A stretch of DNA of 64,000 nt. It comes from Palsa-883 sp963847615 (GTDB taxonomy: Bacteria; Pseudomonadota; Alphaproteobacteria; Acetobacterales; Acetobacteraceae). The notes under the pieces were generated by a model, which searched no databases, was not told the DNA's origin, and saw only the letters and a program-made list of their open reading frames with translations. The stretch lies in contig CAWKAN010000020.1 in the NCBI GenBank assembly GCA_963847615.1, forward strand, positions 248,001-312,000. The letters run 5' to 3'. How positions within the stretch are numbered: position 1 is the stretch's first letter; each line of letters opens with the position of its first letter. The translations under genes and the position numbers were made by a program. Of this stretch, positions 8,646 through 16,473 are shown in pieces.

Positions 8646-9947
8646 ATGCGCATGGGCGCGATTTCGCATTGCATCCGCTGCGTCGGTGGTCTGGCCAGCA
8701 TTCTGTTGCTGGCTGGCACTGCCGGCGCGGCGCGAGCCCAGCCGCTGTCCGGGTATTTCGCCGATGGCGTGCCCGGGTTCGGCGCGATGCCCGGGGTGAC
8801 CGTGCTGTCGCGCGCGCGGCCGGACTATCAGCCACCGGGCATCGCCGCCGGCGATTTCCTGGTCGCGCCGTCGTTCGAGGAGGGGGTCGGCTACGACAGC
8901 AACGTGCTGGGCGGCCCCGGCTCGCCGGGAAGCTGGACGCTGGGCACGCATCCGTCGCTGCGGGTGAGTTCCGACTGGTCGCGCGATGCGGTGGCCGGCG
9001 TGCTGGGCGTGGACGACACCCGCTATCTCGACGCGCCGCGCCAGAGCCGCACCGACGCGACGATGATGGTGGGTGGCACCAAGCTGATCGGGCGCGACAC
9101 GCTGACCGTGGCGTTCGCCTACCTCGATCTGCACGAGGACCGTTCGGCGATCGATGCATTGCCGTCGGACACCCCGGTGGCGTTCTCGCTGACCGATGCG
9201 CGCATCGGCTACACGCTGGCGCTGGACCGGCTGAGCCTGACGCCGAACCTCGAAGTATCAGGGTATCGCTACGAAAACACCACGATCATGGGTGCGCCGG
9301 CCAGTCAGTCGTATCGCAACAGGGACGTGTTGGCCGGCGGGGTGACCGCGCGCTACGCGCTGATGGAGCGGCGCGACCTGCTGCTCGTGCTCCGCGGCAC
9401 CGGAACGAATTACCTGACGCAGCAGGCGGGCCAGCCGACGCGCAATTCCACCGGGGCGCTGGTGCTGGTCGGCCTGGCCGACGACGGCGACGCGGTCTGG
9501 CGCTACCGCCTGCTGTTCGGCTGGGAGGAGCGGCACTTCACCGCCAGCGCCTATCGCGCGCATGACGCGCCGGTGGCCGAGGCGGAGGCGATCTGGAGCC
9601 CGAGCGGCATGACCACGGTCACCGGCCGGTTGAGCCGCAGCATCGAGGACGCGGCGCAGGAGGGCGTTTCAGGCTATACCTACACCGTGGGCCGGCTGAC
9701 CGTCGATCACGAGTATCGCCGCGACATCCTGTTCCAGGCGACCGGCGGCGTGCAGCGGGCGGATTTCCTGCAGGGCGGCGGCCGGCAGACCGCGTTGCTG
9801 TTCGGGTTGGGCGCGACCTGGCTGGTCGATCAGCGGATGCGCGTCTCGGCGACCTACAGCTTCGACGACCAGCAGGGGGGCGGCACCGGCACGGCCGGCG
9901 CGTTCGGCCGCAGCCTGGGTTTGTTAAGCATGCGGTATGGCTGGTGA
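8646..9947 (+). CDS. Outer-membrane beta-barrel protein (BBP2-like), exopolysaccharide-associated
   Basis: 433 aa. An N-terminal signal peptide (MRMGAISHCIRCVGGLASILLLAG...ARAQ) is followed by a long barrel domain of alternating amphipathic strands (FEEGVGYDSNVLG, LTPNLEVSGYRYENT, YTYTVGRLTVDHEYRRDILF). It ends in an aromatic residue (RYGW), typical of outer-membrane proteins. It matches the outer-membrane beta-barrel family (PF10082-like) found in capsular/exopolysaccharide loci. Its last four bases overlap the start of the WecG/TagA glycosyltransferase, so the two are translationally coupled. The role is inferred as polysaccharide export or surface attachment. Confidence 0.8.
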   Translation: MRMGAISHCIRCVGGLASILLLAGTAGAARAQPLSGYFADGVPGFGAMPGVTVLSRARPDYQPPGIAAGDFLVAPSFEEGVGYDSNVLGGPGSPGSWTLGTHPSLRVSSDWSRDAVAGVLGVDDTRYLDAPRQSRTDATMMVGGTKLIGRDTLTVAFAYLDLHEDRSAIDALPSDTPVAFSLTDARIGYTLALDRLSLTPNLEVSGYRYENTTIMGAPASQSYRNRDVLAGGVTARYALMERRDLLLVLRGTGTNYLTQQAGQPTRNSTGALVLVGLADDGDAVWRYRLLFGWEERHFTASAYRAHDAPVAEAEAIWSPSGMTTVTGRLSRSIEDAAQEGVSGYTYTVGRLTVDHEYRRDILFQATGGVQRADFLQGGGRQTALLFGLGATWLVDQRMRVSATYSFDDQQGGGTGTAGAFGRSLGLLSMRYGW

Positions 9948-10684
9948 GCGTGCGGCTGCTCGGGCTGGACTTCGCCGCGCTCGACGTCGCGGCGGCGGCG
10001 GCGCTGATCGCGCAACACGGCGCGGCGGCGCCGTTCCGCTATGTGGTCACGCCGAACGCGGATCATCTGGTGCGCCTGGCGCGCCAGCCGGAGCTGGCCG
10101 CGGTCTATGAAGCTGCCTGGCTGCGTCTGCTTGATTCGCGCGTGGTGGCGTGCGCGGCGCGCCTGTTGGGACTGGATGCGCCGCCCGTCGCGCCGGGCAG
10201 CGACCTGACGGACGTGCTGTTGGCGGCGCATCTGGCGGCGGGCGAGCGGGTGACCATCGTTGGCCTGCGTCCGGCCTGGTTGCCCGCGCTGATCCGGCGC
10301 TACGGGTTGGCCGAGGTGGCGCATCACGATCCGCCGATGGGCTTCGAGCACGATGCGGCGGCGTTCCGCACGGCGGTCGGGTTTGTCCTGGCCCATCCGG
10401 CCCGGTTCACCTTCCTCGCGGTCGGCTCGCCGCGCCAGGAGGTTCTGGCGGCGGCGATCGCTGCCACCGGGCAGGCGCGCGGGGTCGGGTTGTGCATCGG
10501 CGCCGGGCTGGATTTTTTGAGCGGCGCACAGCCCCGTGCGCCGGCCGCGATGCGCCGGTGCGGGCTGGAATGGCTGCATCGCCTGGCGTCCGATCCGCCG
10601 CGGCTGGCACGGCGCTACCTGCTGGAGGACCCGGCGGTGTTCGCCCTGCTGTGGCGCCAGTGGCGCGGCTTGCGGGCGGGGTGA
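9944..10684 (+). CDS. WecG/TagA/CpsF family glycosyltransferase
   Basis: 246 aa, GTG start overlapping the barrel gene's TGA. Family signatures are VVTPNADHLVRLAR near residue 30, DSRVVACAARLLGL, the TIVGLRPAWL Rossmann segment, FLAVGSPRQEVLAA, and the C-terminal RAPAAMRRCGLEWLHRLASDPPRLARRYL. Members transfer N-acetylmannosaminuronate or similar sugars to lipid-linked intermediates (enterobacterial common antigen, teichoic acid linkage, exopolysaccharide). With the barrel protein it forms a two-gene piece of a surface-polysaccharide system; the polymerase, flippase and other transferases are not in this window. Confidence 0.9.
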   Translation: MSVRLLGLDFAALDVAAAAALIAQHGAAAPFRYVVTPNADHLVRLARQPELAAVYEAAWLRLLDSRVVACAARLLGLDAPPVAPGSDLTDVLLAAHLAAGERVTIVGLRPAWLPALIRRYGLAEVAHHDPPMGFEHDAAAFRTAVGFVLAHPARFTFLAVGSPRQEVLAAAIAATGQARGVGLCIGAGLDFLSGAQPRAPAAMRRCGLEWLHRLASDPPRLARRYLLEDPAVFALLWRQWRGLRAG

Positions 10685-10904
10685 CACCGCCGGGCGAACC
10701 GCCGCCGATTCGACCGAGTTCAGGCTGGACGCAACCGGGGACACCTCTCCCGCCCGTCACGGCCCAGGCCCGCGATAGGCAGGAGCGGTGTACGGCGGGC
10801 ACGGGCGTGCCGACGACGCGTCCCGGGGGCTGACAGCAACTGACAAGTGGCAAGCGAGATCAATCAGGCCGTATTCTCGGCCGACCTGGTTTGGAGGTGG
10901 TGCC

Positions 10905-11429
10905 ATGGCTCGACGAGCGAAGACGACGAGGACCACGAAGCTGGCTGCGAGGGGAGGCAAGCCGGGCCACTCCGCTGCGTCTGCCAAGCGGCCGACCAAA
11001 GCGGCAGGCAGAACAGCCAAGGGCGCGGTATCCCCGGCCGCGCGGAAGCGCATGCCGCGGATGGCGACTTCCCTGCCGAAGCTGAGCAAGGAGGAACTGC
11101 GCGCCCAGGTGGAGAATCTGGAACGCGCCAATGCCAACCTGCGCACCAAGAACCGGGCGGGCAGCCGGCAGGCCAAGACAATGGCCGCCCGCATCGCCGA
11201 ACTGGAGGAGCAGGTCGCGCGGCTTGAGACACAATTGGTGGCTCAGGCGGCTACGGGCGGTGGTGAGGGGGCTACGCCGGCACCCAAGGGCCGTCGCCGG
11301 ATCAGGCACCGCGAGATCGACCCCGGCGATGCCGTGCCGCCGGGCGTAGCGGTCGAGGAACCGGCGCCGCTGGACCTGGAGGCCGAGACCGCCCGGGAGA
11401 ACCTGGAGAAGCACCTCGGGGGCGAGTAG
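10905..11429 (+). CDS. Basic coiled-coil protein, hypothetical
   Basis: 174 aa, ATG at 10905 preceded by GGAGGT. The first ~60 residues are Lys/Arg/Ala-rich, resembling histone H1-like or nucleoid-binding tails (MARRAKTTRTTKLAARGG). Residues ~65-120 form a heptad-rich coiled coil (LRAQVENLERANANLR, IAELEEQVARLETQL). The C-terminus is acidic after a GRRRIRHRE patch. The charge layout fits a DNA-associated structural protein, but that is inference; I know no named family. The 220 bp upstream (10685-10904) show no other gene. Confidence 0.65.
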   Translation: MARRAKTTRTTKLAARGGKPGHSAASAKRPTKAAGRTAKGAVSPAARKRMPRMATSLPKLSKEELRAQVENLERANANLRTKNRAGSRQAKTMAARIAELEEQVARLETQLVAQAATGGGEGATPAPKGRRRIRHREIDPGDAVPPGVAVEEPAPLDLEAETARENLEKHLGGE

Positions 11430-11507
11430 CTCGCTGCCTGGTTTCTGCCCCCTCGAAACTGCTGTCTCGGCGCTGGCCGGTTCCGGCATCGAAGCCCGAG
11501 GCGCGGC

Positions 11508-11744
11508 GATGGGCCGCGCGGTTGGGCAGAGCATGCGCTGCACGACAAGATCGTGGTGACGGCGGCGGCCGACGAACCTCCCCCGGTGCTGCGTCAGCGA
11601 CGCGAGCCTGGCGGGCGCATGGTCTTGCCGACGGGCGCCGATGAAGCTCAGAGTCTCACGGTGGTCCACACGGATGCCGATGGGGGTGCCTGCGTGCGCG
11701 AGATCATTCCGGATCGATTTACACGGCTGGAGACGGTCATATGA
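11508..11744 (+). pseudogene. pcm: C-terminal remnant of protein-L-isoaspartate O-methyltransferase
   Basis: The reading frame encodes GDGPRGWAEHALHDKIVVTA and continues with AADEPPP, PGGRMVLPTG and a short tail to TGA at 11742-11744. This corresponds to the C-terminal third of Pcm-type methyltransferases (compare the family pattern GDG..GW...APFDRIIVTAAA...GGRMV.PVG). The SAM-binding N-terminal two thirds are absent; upstream sequence back to 11430 does not continue the match. The remnant ends 3 nt before the GxxExxY palindrome begins, so disruption or deletion linked to that element is plausible. Confidence 0.65.
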
Positions 11745-12033
11745 AGCTAGTACCCCGTGTCGTTGATATTGCCGGGATTCCTGCTTCATCGATTGTCCCT
11801 GATGGCGTCGCAAGCGAGCCGCAACGTCGCCACAAAATCGGTGACGCAGATGGCCAGTGCCCCTGCACGGTGATCCTGACCGGTTGAGCATGCTCCGGCC
11901 GTGGCTCGGGGAGGCTGCGATCGCCTACGGCCTCGGTCCACGTTGCGAGCTTGTGGCGCGGCAGGGCAGGAAAGAATTTGACGCAGATGAAGGAAGGCGA
12001 TGCACGCAAAAAACGCAGATGGTTCCGTGCGGT

Positions 12034-12445
12034 TCACCGGTTGTGCGCCACGCGTTTGATCTCCAGGCGCGGTTTGCCGAAATTAACCAGCGGGCAGAGC
12101 TGCAGGCCGGTCGCTTTGCGGTCATTGGTGCATTGCATCCGACCCCAGGGTCAAGATGCCCGGGGGCATGTGCGCGTCGTCCAGTGCCTTGACGGTCTTC
12201 AGCTCAACCGGAAGCGCGTCCTCGACCCGCAGGTCCACGAAGTCGTCGCAGACCACCACGTTCCTGTAGTACACCCTGGCGGCACATTGTTGCACAACCA
12301 ATAGACCAGCCGCACGAACTGCAAATGCCAGCGCATTTTCATGGACCTTTTCCGGGAACCCGGCCCCAGGCGTATCGAGCGCGGTGAACGCGCAGCCGAT
12401 CACCTCCCCCGACAGATCATTCAGCCGCTGGCTATCTGCGTGCAT
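12034..12445 (-). pseudogene. GxxExxY protein (PD-(D/E)XK-like), decayed copy in left arm
   Basis: The N-terminal part reads MHADSQRLNDLSGEVIGCAF, then GAGFPEKVHENALAF, YYRNVVVCDDFVDLRVEDAL and PVELKTVKALDDAHM, matching the GxxExxY family (PF13366/TIGR04256). Family members have a predicted PD-(D/E)XK nuclease-like fold and unknown function. After DDAHM an 11-residue hairpin-encoded insert (PPGILTLGSDA) interrupts the family alignment. The frame then ends (MHQ stop), and the C-terminus (ATGLQLCPLVNFGKPRLEIK) continues in the +1 frame to a stop at 12034. The EKVYEN signature Tyr has become His. Not expected to be functional. Confidence 0.75.
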
Positions 12446-12980
12446 CGCCTTCCTTCATCTGCGTCAAAATTCTTCCTTCGCGATGCCGCGGGCAGATAGT
12501 TACGGAAGCGTTGACGAACCTGCGATGCACTACATCGTAACCGATCCGGAGAAACCGAGGTGATGAAGCGCAAGCGCAGCGCGCCTCTCATGCGCTCGGC
12601 CGTTGGTCGAGCGCCAGGCCTTCCCAGCGCCGGGATCAAGCCACGGGCAAGCGGGCAGAATCTTTGCACAGCGGGACGAGGGCGCCGAGTTGCTCATATT
12701 GCGCGGTAACCAGGCACTATGAGCAATTCTGGGCACTGGTAGCGCTGCACGGAGATGCTGCCCGCTTGCCCTTGGCTTGATCCCGGCGCTGGGAAGGCCT
12801 GGTGCTTGAGGAACGGGCGAGCGCATGAGAGGCGCGCCGCGCTTGCGCTGCATCACCTCGGCATCTCCGGGCCGGTTGCGATGTGGTGCATCGCAGGCGC
12901 GTCAACGCTTCCGTAACCATCTGTCCGCGGCACCGCGAAGGAAGAATTTTGCCGCAGATGAAGCAAGGCGATGCACGCCG

Positions 12981-13393
12981 ATGCACGCAGATGGCGCCGT
13001 GCTGAATGATCTGTCGGGGCAGGTGATCGGCTGCGCGTTCAGCGTGCTCGATACGCCTGGGGCCGGGTTCCTGGAGAAGGTCCATGAGAATGCGTCGGCT
13101 TTTGCAGTTCGTGCGGCTGGTCTACCGGTTGCGCAGCTATGCGGCGCCAGGGTGTACTACCGTGACGTGGTGGTCGGCAACGACTTCGTGGACCTGCGGG
13201 TCGCAGGACGCACTTCCGGCTGAGCTGAGGACCGTCAAGGCGCTGGACGACGCACGCATGCCCCCGGGCTGCTTGACCCACGGGTCAGATGCAATGCACC
13301 AATGACCTTAAAGTGACCGGCCTGCAGTTCTGTCCGCGGCTTAATTACGCCAAGCCGCGCCTGGAGAACAAACGCGTGGCGCACGACCGGTGA
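12981..13393 (+). pseudogene. GxxExxY protein, decayed copy in right arm
   Basis: The second inverted copy reads LNDLSGQVIGCAFSVLDTPG, GAGFLEKVHENASAF, ARVYYRDVVVGNDFVDLRV. The frame then shifts near 13200 (a missing base before QDALPAELRTVKALDDARM). The same hairpin insert (PPGCLTHGSDA) follows, then a second +1 shift before the ATGLQFCPRLNYAKPRLENK C-terminus ending at 13393. The two frame breaks and the EKVHEN substitution mark it as dead. Confidence 0.75.
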
Positions 13394-13715
13394 ACCGCAC
13401 GGAACCATCTGCGTGCATCGGCGTACATCGCCTTGCTTCATCTGCGGTAAATTCTTGCTTGCCCCGCCGCGCCACCAGCGCGCAACGCGGGCCGCGGCCG
13501 CAGGCGATCGCAGCCTCTCCGAGCCACGGCCGGACTGTGCTCAACCGGTCAGGATCACAGTGCGGGGGCACCGGTCATCTGCGTCTGCGATTTTGTGGCG
13601 ACGTCGCGGCTTGCTTGCGACGCCATCAGTGACGATGGTTGGCGCACGAATCCAGGCAATATCAACGACACGGCGCACTAGGAGCGGCGTGGACAACGCC
13701 ACCGAGATACGGACC

Positions 13716-14072
13716 TCAGCAGGTCACGTGGAACAGACCGACCTTCTTGCCATGGGCCTTGTTGAAGGCATGGACCGCTTCTGGCGTCGGAGCGACCACC
13801 ACTTCGCAGCCTTTTTCGGCAAGGTATGCCGTCGCCTCGGGGGAGAGATGGGCGCGGCCCTGCTGGCCAGCGCCAAGGATGAGTGTGCCGCAGCCTTTCT
13901 CGAAGACGAACTTCGCTTCCTCCTTCGACACGATATGCGAGGTGCCGTAGAGCTTCTTGGACAACTTCTTCTTGCGCTTCACCACCTCGCCCGAAAGCCG
14001 CACGACCACGTCGTGGTCGTAGGTCTTTCCGCCAATCGTGATTTCGCCGAACGTCGTGCCATCGATCCGCAT
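13716..14072 (-). CDS. Mth938-like domain (DUF498) protein
   Basis: 118 aa, with ATG at 14072 preceded by AGGAGG 7 nt away. The whole protein matches the Mth938/AAMDC-like domain family: IDGTTFGEITIGGKTYDHDV, KKLYGTSHIVSKEEAKFVFE, then GTLILGAGQQGRAHLSPEAT and a C-terminal KVGLFHVTC. The fold is a small alpha/beta domain found both alone (here) and in complex I assembly-factor-like proteins. No enzymatic function is established. Its stop codon lies 36 nt past the outer end of the GxxExxY palindrome. The 411 bp upstream (14073-14483) contain no recognisable gene. Confidence 0.85.
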   Translation of the reverse strand: MRIDGTTFGEITIGGKTYDHDVVVRLSGEVVKRKKKLSKKLYGTSHIVSKEEAKFVFEKGCGTLILGAGQQGRAHLSPEATAYLAEKGCEVVVAPTPEAVHAFNKAHGKKVGLFHVTC

Positions 14073-14483
14073 GGCCCATCCTCCTGGCTGCAGCGCCAAT
14101 CTGCTGCGCGATGGGTACCTTGACCTGCCTGACAGCCAGGCTGCGACCAAGCTTGTTCCGATCTTGCTCGGGCCACATCGCCACCTGCCGACGATCAGCC
14201 CCCTGCTTCGCATCGGCCCCCGTCTTCGCATCCGCAAGCACACGACAGACCGACGCCACGCCACTATCCAGACGTGCGGCGATCTCGGCGCTGCAAGGCT
14301 TCGAGATCCAGCCTTGGAACCTCACCGGCCTTGGCCCATGCCGGCTCGTGTATTGTTGATGGTTCCGCAGTCAAGGAAATTCAAGCTGCGATGGCCCTGC
14401 GGCGCGGCCATATTTGGGTTGACAGGGCAGCGTGCCAGGGCGTCCCATTTCGTCAACCTCGTCATCTGGCCGGACAAATCGCC

Positions 14484-15230
14484 ATGTCCCGGATTGTGCT
14501 GCTGCTGTTCGCTGCCCTGTCCGCCGCGCTGTTTCCGCTCGGACCGCGCGCCCATGCCGCGGACGGCGTCAACGTCGCCCTGGTGCTGGTTGACGACGTG
14601 TCCCGCAGCGTCAACGACGGCGAGTTCGACCTGCAGAAGAAGGGCTATCATGCCGCGTTTACCGATCCGAAGGTGATCGCGGCGATCCGCGGCGGACGCG
14701 CGGGCCAAATCGCCGTCGCCTACGTGGAGTTCGCGTCCAGCTTCCAGGTGAAGACCGTGCTGGACTGGGTGGTGATCAAGGATGCCGCGTCGGCGCGCGC
14801 CTTTGCCGAAGCCATGATGGCGGCACCCCGCGCCTTCAGCGGCCACACCGCGATCGGCGCGGGCATCGACGAAGCCGTGCGGGTGCTGGCCAGGCTCGCC
14901 ATGCCGGCGGACCGCAAGGTGATCGACGTGTGCGGCGACGGCACCAACAACTCCGGCCGCGCGGTCACCGAGGCGCGTGACGACGCACTCAAGCAGACGG
15001 TGACCATCAACGGCCTGGCGCTGGCCAACGAAAGCAGCGTGCCGTGGCTTCAGGCGCACACCCATCCGCCGGGCGGCCTGGGCACCTACTACCGCGAGAA
15101 CGTCACCGGCGGCGAAGGCAGTTTCGTGCTGGAGATCCACAGCTACGAGACCTTTGCCGAGGCGGTGACGCGCAAGCTGCTGGAAGAGATCGCCAGCACC
15201 GCTCGCCCGCGCAGCCCACGCCGCGGCTGA
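14484..15230 (+). CDS. DUF1194 domain (VWA-like) secreted protein
   Basis: 248 aa. A signal peptide (MSRIVLLLFAALSAALFPLGPRAHA) precedes a DUF1194/von Willebrand A-like domain. VALVLVDDVSRSVNDGEFDL holds a MIDAS-like D-x-S-x-S variant (DDVSRS). GHTAIGAGIDEAVRVL and KVIDVCGDGTNNSGR provide the remaining strand-end loops. Members are periplasmic and of unknown function, common in Alphaproteobacteria. The domain suggests metal-dependent protein binding. It stands alone, followed by a ~190 bp gap before the SMP-30 gene. Confidence 0.82.
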   Translation: MSRIVLLLFAALSAALFPLGPRAHAADGVNVALVLVDDVSRSVNDGEFDLQKKGYHAAFTDPKVIAAIRGGRAGQIAVAYVEFASSFQVKTVLDWVVIKDAASARAFAEAMMAAPRAFSGHTAIGAGIDEAVRVLARLAMPADRKVIDVCGDGTNNSGRAVTEARDDALKQTVTINGLALANESSVPWLQAHTHPPGGLGTYYRENVTGGEGSFVLEIHSYETFAEAVTRKLLEEIASTARPRSPRRG

Positions 15231-15418
15231 GCCGGCGCTTCGGGATCGAACCGAGGCGCTGCCCGGCGTTCAGGTGGCGAATATTGCGGTGCCGGAGAAA
15301 CCGGCCGGGGCCCGGGAGCCGCCGCCACGACCGGAGATGCGCCATCCGGCCGGCCCCGCCTTGACCTGAACCAACCGCGGCATGACCCTGACCCGAGCAG
15401 GCCAAGCGGGAGGACACC

Positions 15419-16333
15419 ATGGCGGAGATGCGGATTCTGGCGACCGGGCTGGGCTTTCCGGAGGGCCCCGTGGCGTTTCCGGATGGCTCGGTGATTCTGA
15501 CCGACATTCGCAACCGTCGGGTCAATCGCGTCACCGCCGACGGCACCGTGTCGGTGTTCTCCGATACCGGCGGCGGGCCGAACGGGCTGGCGCTCGGGCC
15601 CGACGGCGCGCTGTATCTTTGCGACAACGGCGGCAGTGTCTATCTGCCGAACCATTCGATGGGCGTGGCGCCGGCGCTGGACTACCACGGCGGGTCGGTG
15701 CAGCGGATCGACCGCTACACCGGCGCGGCGACGAAGCTGTATACGCATTGTGACGGCCACCGGCTGTCGGCGCCGAACAACCTGGTGTTCGACAAGCAGG
15801 GCGGCTTCTATTTCACCGACCTGGGCAAGCGCTACGCGCGCCACCGCGACCATGGCGGTGTCTACTACGCGCTGCCGGACGGCTCGAAAATCAGCGAGAT
15901 CGCCTATCCGGTGCTCAGCCCGAACGGCTGCGCGCTGTCGCCGGACGAGACCGTGCTCTACGTCGCCGACACCGAGCCGGCACGGCTCTGGGCGTTCGAC
16001 ATCGAGCGTCCCGGCGCGTTCCGCAAGCACGGGTTTCCCTCGCCGCATGGCGGGCGGCTGGTGGCCGGGCTGGCGGGGTTCCAGCGCTTCGACAGCATTG
16101 CGGTGACCGCGTCGGGCAACATCTGCGTCGCCACCCTCACCACGGGCTGCATCACGGTGATCGCCCCGGACGGGCGGGTGATCAGCCAGGTGAAGGTGCC
16201 CGACGTGTATCCCACCAATATCTGTTTCGGCGGCGCCGACCTGCGCACCGCCTACATCACGCTGTCGGATCAGGGACAGCTTGGCGTGATGCAGTGGGAT
16301 GAACCCGGATTGAAGCTGAACTACGCCGCATAG
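15419..16333 (+). CDS. SMP-30/gluconolactonase/LRE family protein
   Basis: 304 aa six-bladed beta-propeller. The metal-binding Glu lies in GLGFPEGPV (residue ~15), with Asn in the SAPNNLVFD segment and Asp in RFDSIAV. Repeated blade motifs are GGPNGLALGPDGALYLCDNG and SPDETVLYVADTEPARLWAF. The ATG at 15419 follows GGAGGACACC. Family members hydrolyse sugar lactones or related lactones using Ca/Zn. It is the first plus-strand gene of a catabolic run; the sugar-acid dehydratase at 39.7 kb would be a natural functional partner, but the genes are not linked in an operon. Confidence 0.88.
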   Translation: MAEMRILATGLGFPEGPVAFPDGSVILTDIRNRRVNRVTADGTVSVFSDTGGGPNGLALGPDGALYLCDNGGSVYLPNHSMGVAPALDYHGGSVQRIDRYTGAATKLYTHCDGHRLSAPNNLVFDKQGGFYFTDLGKRYARHRDHGGVYYALPDGSKISEIAYPVLSPNGCALSPDETVLYVADTEPARLWAFDIERPGAFRKHGFPSPHGGRLVAGLAGFQRFDSIAVTASGNICVATLTTGCITVIAPDGRVISQVKVPDVYPTNICFGGADLRTAYITLSDQGQLGVMQWDEPGLKLNYAA

Positions 16334-16473
16334 GGCGGCGCGTCGGCAGCCGCGCCGTCGCGGCCAGGCCTGGCCCGCTTCGGTCGGGGCACCGTGCGGC
16401 AATCGATGGCAGGCCAGGCCCGGCCATGGCGGCTTGGGCGTAGGTTGGCGCAATTGGGAATGCGGGGACTGCA

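Larger units (their letters stand above)
11748..13680. repeat. ~1.9 kb imperfect palindrome of two inverted ~955 bp GxxExxY elements
   Basis: The left arm (11748-12698) and right arm (12718-13680) are inverted copies of one element, separated by a 19 bp spacer. Outer ends both read TAGT..CCGTGTCGTTGATATTGCC, and inner ends both read towards the centre as GGGCAAGCGGGCAG...TTGCTCATA. Each arm carries a decayed GxxExxY gene whose 5' end faces the centre. A third copy lies at 59212-60169 in the orientation of the left arm. Confidence 0.85.

Noticed and set aside
11748..13680. CRISPR array or rRNA-like structure suggested by repeated blocks
   Set aside because: The blocks are two long inverted copies of one gene-bearing element, not short direct repeats with unique spacers.
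14418..14446. TTGACA followed 17 bp later by a weak -10 candidate upstream of the DUF1194 gene
   Set aside because: The -10 region (CCCATT) is poor, and a hexamer match in isolation is not enough support.
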